DNA from: Haloterrigena turkmenica DSM 5511
Lineage (GTDB): Archaea; Halobacteriota; Halobacteria; Halobacteriales; Natrialbaceae
DNA length: 64,000 nt
Direction of reading: 5' to 3'
NCBI RefSeq assembly: GCF_000025325.1
Contig: NC_013744.1
Coordinates: 434,001-498,000, forward strand
The notes beneath the pieces were generated by a model. It was not told the DNA's origin and did not search any database. It saw only the letters and a list, made by a program, of their open reading frames with translations. A program made the translations under genes and the position numbers. Below, one piece after another: positions 1-8,391 of the stretch. Numbering within the stretch: the stretch's first letter is position 1; the number at the start of each line of letters is the position of its first letter.

Positions 1-123
1 ACCGTCGGTGCAGTCTCTCGAGGTGTCGTCGGTCGGCCGAATCGGATCGTTCTGGACGACGATCGCTTGAGACTCTTCGTGAGTGGGACACTGCCAGACG
101 AGCGCCTTCCGAGTAGCGGCCAC
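1..123 (-). CDS. Partial acidic protein running off the left edge
   Basis: Only the first 41 codons of a possible minus-strand gene lie inside the window. In this frame the translation is acidic and Thr/Asp-rich (it includes QCPTHEESQAIVVQNDPIRP), as expected for a haloarchaeal protein, whereas the alternative ATG frame at 138 is Arg/Ser-rich and looks like a shadow. No ATG is available after the in-frame TAG upstream, so a GTG at 123 would be the start. I do not recognise the family. The TATA-like box near 177-184 fits the plus-strand gene at 210 better than this one. Confidence 0.3.
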   Translation of the reverse strand, partial: MAATRKALVWQCPTHEESQAIVVQNDPIRPTDDTSRDCTDG

Positions 124-175
124 GTCCGCGTCGCCATCGTGACGGTGCCCACACGCGTGCTACGGCACTGTCTAG

Positions 176-186
176 CAAAATTTAAC
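176..186 (+). promoter_or_regulatory. TATA-like box of the PaaG-like gene
   Basis: AAAATTTAAC lies about 26 nt before the ATG at 210, the spacing expected for a leaderless archaeal transcript starting at or next to the start codon. Confidence 0.45.
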
Positions 187-209
187 AGCAGCGGCGGAGT
201 TGGTGGCGT

Positions 210-956
210 ATGATCGTCGAAGACGAGAACGGCGTGCGGACGGTCACGTTCGACCGGCCCGAATCGCTAAACGCGTTTACCGCCGATGCGGCCGAATCGT
301 TAGCCGACGCAATCGACAGCGTTGACGCCGACGAGTACGATGCGGTCGTCCTCACCGGCGAGGGCGACGCATTCAGCGCCGGTGGTGACCTCGAGGCGAT
401 GGCCGACCGAGACGAGACGCCGAAGGAGTCCCTCGACCGGACGACCGAGACGCTCGGTCGAGTCGTCGAAGCGGCGCTCACGTCCGAGGTCCCGATCGTC
501 GCGAAAGTCAACGGCGACGCCGTCGGCGCCGGCCTCGCGGTGACCGCCGTCAGCGACTTCGCGTACGCCGCCGACTCCGCATCGTTCAGCTGTGCGTTCG
601 CACGGGTCGGCCTTGTTCCGGATACCGGCGGGACGTTCCTGCTGCCCCGATTGCTCGGTCTCCGTACCGCCAAACGGCTGGCGATGACCGCCGAATTCAT
701 CTCTGCGGCTGAAGCCGCGGAGATCGGGCTCGTAAACGAGACCGTTCCGGACGACGACCTCGAGGCAGCGGTCGACGACCTCCTCGAAACGCTTCGGGAG
801 CGTCCGACAACGACGCTGGGACTGACGAAACGCGCGATCCACGAAAACATGGGACGGTACTGGCGGGAGGCGCTCGATCACGAACTCCTCACTCAATCGA
901 TCGCCTACGGCACGCCGGAGCACGAAGACGGCGTCGCCGAATTTCTCGAGCGGTGA
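210..956 (+). CDS. PaaG-like enoyl-CoA hydratase/isomerase
   Basis: Crotonase-fold protein of 248 aa, a normal family length. The first oxyanion-hole segment is FSAGGDLE (55-62) and the second is GDAVGAGL (102-109). The two catalytic glutamates of canonical enoyl-CoA hydratases are absent; instead there is LVPDTGG with D138, the arrangement of E. coli PaaG (ring-epoxide isomerase using a single Asp). I infer isomerisation of a ring-1,2-epoxy aryl-CoA to the oxepin, which fits the nearby epoxidase genes paaABCD. A delta3-delta2 enoyl-CoA isomerase is the main alternative. It appears monocistronic, with its own promoter. Confidence 0.75.
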   Translation: MIVEDENGVRTVTFDRPESLNAFTADAAESLADAIDSVDADEYDAVVLTGEGDAFSAGGDLEAMADRDETPKESLDRTTETLGRVVEAALTSEVPIVAKVNGDAVGAGLAVTAVSDFAYAADSASFSCAFARVGLVPDTGGTFLLPRLLGLRTAKRLAMTAEFISAAEAAEIGLVNETVPDDDLEAAVDDLLETLRERPTTTLGLTKRAIHENMGRYWREALDHELLTQSIAYGTPEHEDGVAEFLER

Positions 957-1058
957 GTCGACTACCGCGGTCGACTCGCGGATCGGACTACGGGGGTCAG
1001 CAGGCGTAGCTGTCGATCCGGACGCGGGAAACTGCGAGCCGGTTCCACCTGTCGAACG

Positions 1059-1541
1059 TTACCTACCATCACCCTGATTCTCGGTGTCACGTCGTTCGAC
1101 CAGTTCGCGATTCTTGAGCGAGAGCACTTCGGTTCCGGACTGATTCGTTACCGAGATTCGTTCGCGGACGATTCCAGTGGTCGGATCGCCCTCGGACGGT
1201 TGCGTTTCGAGGATCGTCGTCTCTACGGAAAGAGTATCCCCCGGCCGAACCGGTTCGTGCCAGCGAACGTCGTCGATTCCGAGACCGGCGATGACGGCTC
1301 GCTCGCTCCGGACTTCGTCGACAAGACGTCGAACCGATAGGGAAAGTGTGTGGTATCCGCTAGCGATGAGGCCATCGAACCGGCTTTCCGTTGCCGCCTC
1401 CGGATCGGTATGAATCTCGAGCGGATCGAACTGCCGTGCAAACTTGACGATGTCGTCTGCCGAGACCGTTACTTCACCGCAGTCGATCGTTCGTTCCCGG
1501 ATATCCTCGAGATATCGAGTTTCGCTCTCTGAATCGGTCAT
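1059..1541 (-). CDS. MaoC-like (R)-enoyl-CoA hydratase
   Basis: Hot-dog-fold protein of 160 aa. The hydratase motif is visible as FARQFDPLEIHTDP, with catalytic Asp39 and His44 (D-x4-H), followed by FDGLIASGYHTL. MaoC proteins add water to enoyl-CoA esters. In the phenylacetate pathway the C-terminal half of PaaZ is a MaoC domain that hydrolyses the oxepin ring, so this free-standing domain is a candidate for that half (inference). The start is the ATG at 1541. It is transcribed away from the UbiD operon. Confidence 0.7.
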   Translation of the reverse strand: MTDSESETRYLEDIRERTIDCGEVTVSADDIVKFARQFDPLEIHTDPEAATESRFDGLIASGYHTLSLSVRRLVDEVRSERAVIAGLGIDDVRWHEPVRPGDTLSVETTILETQPSEGDPTTGIVRERISVTNQSGTEVLSLKNRELVERRDTENQGDGR

Positions 1542-1712
1542 AGAGACGAGTCGTCCCTCCTGCCAAGTTAACGTTGGTATCTGCAGTCACCGAGACTGCA
1601 GTCCGTCTCTCCGGCGCGCGCGGGATCACATTCGTTACTTGAATCGATGAACCTGTCCGATAGGTTAGAGAGGGATTTTAGTTGTAGGCCGCTTCACTAC
1701 TTGACAACGGGT

Positions 1713-2210
1713 ATGGCAGGGAAATATATCACGTCCGAAAGCAATCTACCGGACGATCCCGAAGGGGAGGAGATCCAGTTACAGGTTAGTGACGAGGAGA
1801 CGAAAGAAATTTTCAATATCCGGGCCAAGATCGATCGAGATCCCGACAATCTCGTCGATCCGGACACGCTGACCGTGGTGAAAGGCCCACACGAGAACAC
1901 CGAAGAAGAGTGGTATCTCGATGTTCTCGAGACGGATAGCGGCGATCCGGTCGACACTGAACTGCTCGAATCGACGATGACCGCCCTCGAAGAGCAGTCG
2001 ACCGTTATCAACACCCGCTCGAAGGAGGTGAAGACTCTCCTGCAGTATCTCACGGAAAAAGGGGAGTACGATTCCGTCTCCGAGGCGAGTCGAACGATCA
2101 TGCTCGAGTATCTCTCCGATACGTATCCGGAACTCGTCAGCGAATACATCGATCTCAAAGTACAGTCGGAGCGGAACGAACTAGCTAACGAATTACACGA
2201 TTACAAATGA
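1713..2210 (+). CDS. Acidic hypothetical protein, first gene of UbiD operon
   Basis: Unrecognised protein of 165 aa from the ATG at 1713. An upstream in-frame ATG at 1647 would add 22 residues, but that extension is basic and unlike the rest, and TTTTAG at 1675 suits a start at 1713. The protein has a beta-rich first half and a predicted helical second half with many Glu, Leu and Ser. No cysteines, signal peptide or membrane segment are seen. Its last codons overlap the UbiD start by four bases (ATGA), which implies translational coupling and a shared job with the decarboxylase pair. Confidence 0.6.
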   Translation: MAGKYITSESNLPDDPEGEEIQLQVSDEETKEIFNIRAKIDRDPDNLVDPDTLTVVKGPHENTEEEWYLDVLETDSGDPVDTELLESTMTALEEQSTVINTRSKEVKTLLQYLTEKGEYDSVSEASRTIMLEYLSDTYPELVSEYIDLKVQSERNELANELHDYK

Positions 2211-3703
2211 CGACCAGTAGCCTCCGGCAGTACCTCCAAACGCTCGAGACGAACGGAGACCTCCATCGAATTAGCGAGCCGGTCTCGTGGAATCTCGAGG
2301 CAAGCGCCGTCACGATGCTGCTGAACGAAGAAGACAGCGCCGTGCCGCTATTCGAGAACGTCGATTCAGCGCGACTCGTCGGCGACCCGTATCGGGGAAC
2401 CCAACGACGACCCTGGGAACGGATCGCCCTGGGACTCGGATTGCCGTCGGATCTCTCGTACAGAGAGTTCTACGAAGCGGTGATCGAACGGCTGAAAAAC
2501 CCGATAGAACCGGTAACAGTATCCACAGACGATGCGCCCTGTAAAGAGGAGATACAGACGGGCGACGACGTTGATCTCCTGGACTTTCCCTGGCCGTACA
2601 TTCACGCGGGCGACGGCGGACGCTATTCGAATCTCCATACGCTCGTCGCACCGGACCCTGATTCCGAGTGGGTCGACTGGTCGAACCATCGAACGATGAT
2701 CCACGACGGCGAGACGAGCAGCGTCCTCCTGTTGGCGGGTGAGCAAACGCCGAATCTCTACTATTACAAGTACGAGAAACGGGACGAACCGATGCCGGTC
2801 GCGATCACCGTCGGCGCTGAACCTGCCGTTCAGTACACGTCCGTGATGTGGATTCCGACGGGACGAAACGAAGCGGAATACGCAGGGGGATTGAAACAGG
2901 AACCGGTTGAACTCGTACCCTGTGAAACCAACGACCTCTCGGTCCCAGCGACGGCCGAACTCGTCATCGAGGGCGAAATCCTCCCGAACGAGCGTCGTGA
3001 CGAAGGACCGTTCGGCGACTACTTCGGCTATATGCACGGCCCCAGACGGTCGATGCCTTTGTTCCGAGTGACCGGAATTACTCATCAAACCGATCCGATA
3101 CTCCCGTTCTGCGTCGAGGGGACCGGTGTCGGGCATTCGGAAAACACAACCAGTTCGATGGAAATCGGCTGTGTCGGGCCGGACGCAACGCTCGGACTGC
3201 GGACCGCCGGGTTCGACGTCGAATGCTGTGCCCCTTGGAAGTCGACGCCGAGGACGATCTACGCGATCTCGACCGAGAAGACCAACCCCAGCTATCTCCA
3301 CGATATGGCGAATTTCATCTTCACGACGTGGGGAATGCTCCACGTCGACTTCTTCATCTTCGTCGACGCTGACGTCAACCCGCTCAATCAGCGCGAAGTG
3401 CTCGAGGCGCTCGCCCTCCACGCGGATCCCGACGCGGATTTCCATCAGTTCGGCGTCGAGACGATGCCGAAGGTGCCGCTCAACATCTATCAGACGCCGA
3501 CCGAGAAGGGGGACATCCAGACCGGAACGTCGAAAGCGAAGACGGCGAAGGCGTACATCGACGCGACCAGCGACGGAGCTGGCCGGGAGGCGCAACCGAC
3601 CCACGACATCGAGCGCAGATATCGGGCGCAAAAGATACTGGAACGGGCCGGCGTCGAATCGAGCGAGCTGTCGTTCGTCGATCCCGGGGAGGCCACGCAA
3701 TGA
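2207..3703 (+). CDS. UbiD-family prenylated-FMN decarboxylase
   Basis: Protein of 498 aa, the usual UbiD length. Known UbiD enzymes (de)carboxylate aromatic or unsaturated acids with prenyl-FMN, using an Arg-Glu-Glu/Asp triad. Counterparts here are Arg162 (in NHRTMIHDG), Glu266 and Asp271 (in EGPFGDYFGY), so it looks catalytically competent. No UbiX prenyltransferase gene is in the window. It overlaps the preceding hypothetical gene and the following UbiD paralogue by four bases each. The aromatic neighbourhood suggests an aryl carboxylic acid substrate, but the substrate cannot be read from sequence. Confidence 0.85.
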   Translation: MTTSSLRQYLQTLETNGDLHRISEPVSWNLEASAVTMLLNEEDSAVPLFENVDSARLVGDPYRGTQRRPWERIALGLGLPSDLSYREFYEAVIERLKNPIEPVTVSTDDAPCKEEIQTGDDVDLLDFPWPYIHAGDGGRYSNLHTLVAPDPDSEWVDWSNHRTMIHDGETSSVLLLAGEQTPNLYYYKYEKRDEPMPVAITVGAEPAVQYTSVMWIPTGRNEAEYAGGLKQEPVELVPCETNDLSVPATAELVIEGEILPNERRDEGPFGDYFGYMHGPRRSMPLFRVTGITHQTDPILPFCVEGTGVGHSENTTSSMEIGCVGPDATLGLRTAGFDVECCAPWKSTPRTIYAISTEKTNPSYLHDMANFIFTTWGMLHVDFFIFVDADVNPLNQREVLEALALHADPDADFHQFGVETMPKVPLNIYQTPTEKGDIQTGTSKAKTAKAYIDATSDGAGREAQPTHDIERRYRAQKILERAGVESSELSFVDPGEATQ

Positions 3704-5121
3704 CGACGGTGCGACGGCACCTCGATCGGCTTCGGGAAACGGGCGATCTGATATCCGTGACGGAACGCGTTCACTGGGAGGGCGCAGTCGCCGAGGTCGC
3801 GAGCGAGGCGACCCGGCACAACTGCCCCGTAACGCTGTTCGAGAACACGTCCGGGACGGTCCGGCCGGTGAGCGGCGTTTACGGCGGTGCCGATCAGTTC
3901 GCCAGCGCCGACCAACGGCCGTGGCAGCGAATCTCACAGGCGCTCGATCTCGGCCCGGAGTGCTCGTATACCGAACTGATCGAACACCTGGCGCGGTGGG
4001 AGACGTCCGACATCGACGACGTCACCGACGAATCGGCTGCGACCGTCCGCGACAGTGGCGATATCTATTCCCTCGGACTCCCGACGACCAGCGACGGGAC
4101 GCCGCTCGTCTCCCTGGGTCTACTCGTCGTCGAGAGGGACGGTGTCACGACCTGGGCACCGATCAGAGGGCGGGCACAGCGAAGCCAAACGTTGCGACTC
4201 TCCGTTCCCGAGTCGGTCGTCGAGTGGTGTACGTCCTCGGCCGACGTGAGCGTCGTTCTCGGCGTCTCGGCTGCTCCCCTCATCGCGGCGCTTCAGGGAT
4301 GGACACAGGGCCAGACGACGCCGAGCGTCCCGAACCTCGCGGCGGGACTGGCCGACGTCTCCGTGACGACGGTCGGATCGCGGACCGTCCCGTCGGACGC
4401 CGAAGTTCGCATCGACGGGCGGATGAACGCCGTCGAATCGTCAGTGACCGAGGAGACCGAACCGCGAGCCGCGTGGGAACTGACCTGCGAGACGGCGACT
4501 GTCGATGTCAACGTCGAGACGGTCGCCGTTCGCGAGGACCCGCTCGTTCCGTTCACTCCGCTCGGCGAACCGTTGACCGACGATATCCACCTGATGTGTC
4601 TCGTCGAGACGGCGAAGCTCTTTCGCCGGGTGAACAACTACTGGGGCGTCTCTCCCGTCGAGTGGATTCAGCTGCCGGTCGAAGGGCGACTCGGCTTCTG
4701 TATCGTCTCGAGTGAAATCCTGTACGCGGGGTTCGAGTGGCAACTGGCGAATACGCTCTTCTCGTTCTCCGATCTGTTCGACAAGGTGCTCGTTCTCGAC
4801 GAACAGGCCGATCCGACGAATCTCGCTCGAGCGATCGACGATATGTGGGTCAAGGCCCACCCGGCCAACGACTGGATCTTCAGCGAACCGAACGCCTCGA
4901 GCGCAGCCGCCCCGTTGTATCGCTCGGACGACGAAAACGGTTCTCGACTCTACATCAACGCCACGTGGGATCCGCGGTGGGACGAGGAATACATTGCCCC
5001 TCGAGTGACCTTCGAGACGGCGTTCTCCGAGAACGTTCTGGAATCACTCATCGAGCGGTGGGAGGAACTGGGTCTCGACGACCTCCTCGACGAACGAGGG
5101 GTGAATACCGATCATGAGTGA
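3700..5121 (+). CDS. Divergent UbiD paralogue lacking the EGPFG active-site motif
   Basis: Protein of 473 aa, colinear with the upstream UbiD over its whole length (shared features include the N-terminal RRHLDRLRETGDL block, the RPWxRI segment and the C-terminal PAND..F..E region). Where the active paralogue has EGPFGDYFGY, this one has an unrelated Glu/Thr-rich stretch, so the catalytic acidic pair is missing. I infer a non-catalytic or regulatory partner subunit of the upstream decarboxylase. The start ATG at 3700 overlaps the previous stop, and the end overlaps the hydrolase gene start at 5114. A neofunctionalised enzyme is the alternative. Confidence 0.75.
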   Translation: MTTVRRHLDRLRETGDLISVTERVHWEGAVAEVASEATRHNCPVTLFENTSGTVRPVSGVYGGADQFASADQRPWQRISQALDLGPECSYTELIEHLARWETSDIDDVTDESAATVRDSGDIYSLGLPTTSDGTPLVSLGLLVVERDGVTTWAPIRGRAQRSQTLRLSVPESVVEWCTSSADVSVVLGVSAAPLIAALQGWTQGQTTPSVPNLAAGLADVSVTTVGSRTVPSDAEVRIDGRMNAVESSVTEETEPRAAWELTCETATVDVNVETVAVREDPLVPFTPLGEPLTDDIHLMCLVETAKLFRRVNNYWGVSPVEWIQLPVEGRLGFCIVSSEILYAGFEWQLANTLFSFSDLFDKVLVLDEQADPTNLARAIDDMWVKAHPANDWIFSEPNASSAAAPLYRSDDENGSRLYINATWDPRWDEEYIAPRVTFETAFSENVLESLIERWEELGLDDLLDERGVNTDHE

Positions 5122-6070
5122 CGCCGTCCGGATCCCTGTCGGCGACGGATCACCGGAGGGAACGAACAGCGCGTACATCCTTCCGGCGCGCGGCGTCGTC
5201 ATCGATCCCGGTCCACCGACCGAAACAGCGTGGACGTCCCTTCAGAACGGGATCACGGAGACCGGTCTCGCGTTCGAGGACGTCGAACACGTCTTTGTTA
5301 CCCACTGGCACATCGATCACGCCGGTCTGGCGTATCGACTCATGGATCGTGCGAATGCGACGGTACACACTCATCACGACGATGCGGCTCTGATCGGCGA
5401 CTACGCGTCCGCCCGGAGACGACGGCTTCGCCGCGACCGACGGACTCTCGAGCAGTGGGGCGTCCCGGAGTCGGTTCGAGACGACGTGCTGAGTCGGGAT
5501 ACGTCGTCCCCGCTCCCAGACTCGTTCGTAGTGGTCGGTCACGAAAGCGGTGATACCGTCGCCGGCGTCGAGTTCGTTCACACGCCGGGACATACTGCCG
5601 GTCATGCGTCACTGAAGACGGACGAGGATCTCTTCCTCGGAGATCTGTTGTTACCGACGTACACGCCAAACGTAGGGGGGAGCGATACGCGACTCGACGA
5701 TCCGCTCGGGCGATATCTCACGTCAGTGAACAGACTCGAGTCGACATCGAGAGACGGGAACCCGGGCCACGGAGCAAAACTCGAGATCGAGAGCGCGAGC
5801 GCCGACGTGAGACGCCACCACCGAGATCGGGCCAGAGCGGCCTTTCGAGCGATCGCGACGTCGGAGGTGACAGCACGAACGCCGTGGGAGGTAGCGAGAC
5901 AGTTGTTCGGGGATATGCGAGGGATCCACGCGAAGTTCGGCGCCGGCGAAGCGGCCGCTCACCTTCAGCGACTCGCTGAACTGGGGATCGTCGAGCGCGT
6001 AGACGGGGAAGCGGTTCGGTACCGCCCGATAGTCGATTCATACCCGGACGACCTCTCGCTGACGCCGTAG
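5114..6070 (+). CDS. Metallo-beta-lactamase-fold hydrolase with C-terminal winged helix
   Basis: Protein of 318 aa. The metal-binding motif is HWHIDHAG (HxHxDH), followed by HTPGHTAGH and FLGDLLLP, the signature of glyoxalase II/LACTB2-type hydrolases that cleave thioesters or phosphodiesters. The last 60 residues (HLQRLAELGIVERVDGEAVRYRP) resemble the winged-helix tail of the LACTB2 group. The ATG at 5114 overlaps the UbiD paralogue end by eight bases, making it the fourth gene of the operon. A CoA-thioesterase role on the decarboxylase substrate or product is an inference from context. Confidence 0.75.
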   Translation: MSDAVRIPVGDGSPEGTNSAYILPARGVVIDPGPPTETAWTSLQNGITETGLAFEDVEHVFVTHWHIDHAGLAYRLMDRANATVHTHHDDAALIGDYASARRRRLRRDRRTLEQWGVPESVRDDVLSRDTSSPLPDSFVVVGHESGDTVAGVEFVHTPGHTAGHASLKTDEDLFLGDLLLPTYTPNVGGSDTRLDDPLGRYLTSVNRLESTSRDGNPGHGAKLEIESASADVRRHHRDRARAAFRAIATSEVTARTPWEVARQLFGDMRGIHAKFGAGEAAAHLQRLAELGIVERVDGEAVRYRPIVDSYPDDLSLTP

Positions 6071-6266
6071 TTCGAGTCGCCGCAGATCGCCGGCTTAGGC
6101 GTTCTCACGACCGCCTCGAACACAGCAGTCTGCGAAGCTGGCTCGGATCATCAGTCGACAGCTACGTCGGAGACGCTACCAGAGCACGGATCGCTCGTTG
6201 CGGTTGAAAATATGAAAACGCCGCCGATCTGCCAGCGGCGAAACCCAGCGGTAGCGGACGTAGTCG

Positions 6267-7109
6267 TTACTCCTCGGCGCCCGGTTCTTTGTCCCCGAGC
6301 TCCACGGCCAGGAAGTCGGGCTCCCGATCATTGAGGAACGCACTGACGCCTTCTTCCGCGACGTCGGAACCGAGCAGTCGGTTCTGTAGCTCTCGCTCGT
6401 GGACCAGCGCGTCCTGCAGGGGCATCTCGAGGCCCTCGTTGACCGCCAGCTTGTTGTTGCCGACCGCGACGCTCGGCTTCTGGACGAGCTCTTCGGCGAA
6501 CTCGAAGGCGGCGTCTTCGATCTCTTCCGGGGGGAAGATCTTGTCGAAGATGCCCTTCTCGGTCGCCTCTTCCGGCGTGAACGTCTCGCCGGTGAGCATC
6601 ATCTCGAGCGCCTCGGAGCGGTCGATGTACCGAGGGAGCAGCTGGGTCCCCGCCTCGCCGGCGATGAGACCGAGGCTGATCTCGGGCATGCCGATATTGT
6701 AGCTCTCGTCGTTGCCGATGTACCGGAAGTCACAGGCGAGCGCGAGCTCGAGCCCGCCGCCCATACAGTGACCGTTGACCATCGCGATGAAGATCGTGTC
6801 GGTCGAGCGGATCTTCATCATGACTTCCTTGCTCGTCTGGCTCGCGTACCCGACCTGTCGGCCGGACTCGTCGTTCAGCTCTTGGATGTCGAAGCCGGTC
6901 GAGAAGAACGTATCGTTCGCGCTACCGAAGAGCACGGCCCGGATGTTCTCGTCGAATCGGATCGACTCAACGGCACGCTGGAGCTCCAGGAGGACGTTGA
7001 TATCGTGTGCGTTCGCCGGCGGACGGTCGAGTCGGAGGATGCCGACGTGACTGTTCACTTCCGTCGTGAAATACTCGAGTTCAAGCTCGTCGAACGATCG
7101 GAGTTGCAT
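6267..7109 (-). CDS. Enoyl-CoA hydratase (canonical crotonase)
   Basis: Crotonase of 280 aa from the ATG at 7109; a GTG at 7118 would add three residues. Both catalytic glutamates are present, in CMGGGLEL and in GMPEISLGL, so it should hydrate trans-2-enoyl-CoA. The N-terminal active-site loop reads FFSTGFDIQ. The tail is longer than usual and Glu/Asp-rich. ATATAAATAA at 7133-7142 fits a leaderless promoter. It lies downstream of, and is codirectional with, the paa operon but appears separately transcribed. The closest functional guess is PaaF-like hydration of a ring-cleaved dehydroadipyl-CoA. Confidence 0.75.
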   Translation of the reverse strand: MQLRSFDELELEYFTTEVNSHVGILRLDRPPANAHDINVLLELQRAVESIRFDENIRAVLFGSANDTFFSTGFDIQELNDESGRQVGYASQTSKEVMMKIRSTDTIFIAMVNGHCMGGGLELALACDFRYIGNDESYNIGMPEISLGLIAGEAGTQLLPRYIDRSEALEMMLTGETFTPEEATEKGIFDKIFPPEEIEDAAFEFAEELVQKPSVAVGNNKLAVNEGLEMPLQDALVHERELQNRLLGSDVAEEGVSAFLNDREPDFLAVELGDKEPGAEE

Positions 7110-7130
7110 ACAGAACACTCATCGGGTCGC

Positions 7131-7143
7131 CCATATAAATAAC
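7131..7143 (-). promoter_or_regulatory. TATA-like box of enoyl-CoA hydratase
   Basis: The minus strand reads TTATTTATAT about 27 nt upstream of the ATG at 7109, consistent with a leaderless start. Confidence 0.4.
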
Positions 7144-7233
7144 TTTCCCAAATCGATTGGATTATGGCAGTAGGAGTGCTGAAGATACCGGTCGCTATGG
7201 GGTCCGAGGGCGTACTAAACGCCAACGGATCAG

Positions 7234-7410
7234 CTATCGACCGGTGTCCGGGTTCGCGCCGTCATATTTGATACGTTCGAATACCGTGTTGCAGTCGTTG
7301 CAGTAGTACTGGGTTTTCGAGATCTCGCTGCCGAAGGCGGACTCCCGTTCCGTATCCGTCGATTCACAGAACGGACACGTTACGGTCGGTTTCGAGAGGT
7401 GGTCGTTCAT
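7234..7410 (-). CDS. Stand-alone zinc-ribbon domain of PaaD (small protein)
   Basis: A 58-aa protein that is easy to miss. It begins with the ATG at 7410, five bases after the paaC stop. Four cysteines form a zinc ribbon, C12-P-F-C15 and C37-N-D-C40, and the stretch ESAFGSEISKTQYYCNDC closely matches the C-terminal zinc ribbon normally fused to the MIP18/DUF59 domain of PaaD. The paaD gene here stops before that domain, so this gene supplies it in trans. PaaD is thought to help mature the epoxidase metal site. It is the last gene of paaA-paaD-paaB-paaC-ribbon. Confidence 0.85.
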   Translation of the reverse strand: MNDHLSKPTVTCPFCESTDTERESAFGSEISKTQYYCNDCNTVFERIKYDGANPDTGR

Positions 7411-7415
7411 TGGCG

Positions 7416-8183
7416 TCAGTTCATCGCGAACAGTTCGTTCGCTTCGCCGCGGAGCTGTTCGACGTCCGTGTCACTGATCGAGCCGGTATCCACTCGTCGC
7501 CGCGTTTCGTCCCACTCCTCGAGCGCGGGCGCGTCCCAGTCGACGCCCTCGAGCGAGACGTCCGTTCCGGCGAACAGATCACGGTAGTGCTGGGCGAACG
7601 ACTCGCGAATCTCGGCGATCGGTCGATCCGTGAATCCGGTCTGATACAGCGGATCCTCGTCCTCGTCGTACGCGGCCGGGCCGATGAGCGCGAGCGTCTG
7701 AGGAAGCGTCGTTTCCAGCGTCTGCTGGACCGTCTCGGGATCCTCTGCGGCCAGCGTCTCGAGTCGCGCATCGTGGTACTCGAGGTGGAAGTACTCGTCC
7801 TCGCCCATCTTGGTGATCAGGCCGGACAGATCGTCTCGGCCGATCGCGTCGATCAGATACCACGCGGCTCGGTCGGCCGGCGCGATCGACGCCATGTACG
7901 TCGTCCACTCGCCGTCGATGCGGTCGAGACAGGCCGCGTTGGCGAACTCGTCGGGATCGCGGTGACCGCTCAGCCAGTCGGCGTCCCGTCCCTGTTCTTC
8001 GAGTTCGCGCGCCAGTTGCCGAACATGGCCGATCTCCTCCTGGGCGGCGCTCGCTCCGCCGATATCGTCCTCGAGCGACGGTCCCGAGAGGCTCCACTGG
8101 GCGTACCGGTGTCCGAGCAGGAGCTTCGTGTCGTAGATCGCCTGTACGTAGTCGACCGCCGCTTCGGACCAGTCCTCACTCAT
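7416..8183 (-). CDS. paaC: Phenylacetyl-CoA epoxidase structural subunit PaaC
   Basis: Ferritin-like helical protein of 255 aa from the ATG at 8183 (MSEDWSEAAVDYVQAIYD), which overlaps the paaB stop by eight bases (ATGAGTGA). A longer in-frame start 30 bases upstream lies inside paaB. Family-typical segments include LLLGHRYAQWSLSGPSLEDDI, AAQEEIGHVRQL and DEYFHLEYHDAR. In characterised complexes PaaC is the structural partner of PaaA and has lost the functional diiron centre. Position and order support membership in the epoxidase complex. Confidence 0.9.
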   Translation of the reverse strand: MSEDWSEAAVDYVQAIYDTKLLLGHRYAQWSLSGPSLEDDIGGASAAQEEIGHVRQLARELEEQGRDADWLSGHRDPDEFANAACLDRIDGEWTTYMASIAPADRAAWYLIDAIGRDDLSGLITKMGEDEYFHLEYHDARLETLAAEDPETVQQTLETTLPQTLALIGPAAYDEDEDPLYQTGFTDRPIAEIRESFAQHYRDLFAGTDVSLEGVDWDAPALEEWDETRRRVDTGSISDTDVEQLRGEANELFAMN

Positions 8184-8391
8184 GAGCGGCCACCTCGAGG
8201 TCAGGCCGTCCACCGGTCACTTCCAGCAGGTGCTCCGTTCTGGCGACGGCGAGGAAGTCCCAGTCCTCTTCGTTGAACGTGTTGTGGGCGTATATCTGTG
8301 CGAGTCGATCGCTCTTTGCGGTGACGTTACCGATGTGTTTGGTATCGTCACCTTGGTTGATTCGTGCGAATACTTCGTATTTCATAGTCAT
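8176..8391 (-). CDS. paaB: Phenylacetyl-CoA epoxidase subunit PaaB
   Basis: Small 71-aa protein with the PaaB core YEVFARINQGDDTKHIGNV and NEEDWDFLAVARTEH. PaaB bridges PaaA-PaaC dimers in the epoxidase. The start can be the ATG at 8391, which overlaps the paaD stop by one base (TAATG), or the ATG at 8385. The first is favoured by the coupling. The gene overlaps paaC at its 3' end. It is shorter than the E. coli protein at the C-terminus but complete for the domain. Confidence 0.9.
   Translation of the reverse strand: MTMKYEVFARINQGDDTKHIGNVTAKSDRLAQIYAHNTFNEEDWDFLAVARTEHLLEVTGGRPDLEVAAHE

Noticed and set aside
2366-4715. Long antisense or overlapping frames (minus 2366-3937; plus 3126-4715)
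   Set aside because: Arg/Ser-rich translations opposite or out of frame with the acidic UbiD genes; typical shadows of G+C-rich haloarchaeal coding sequence.
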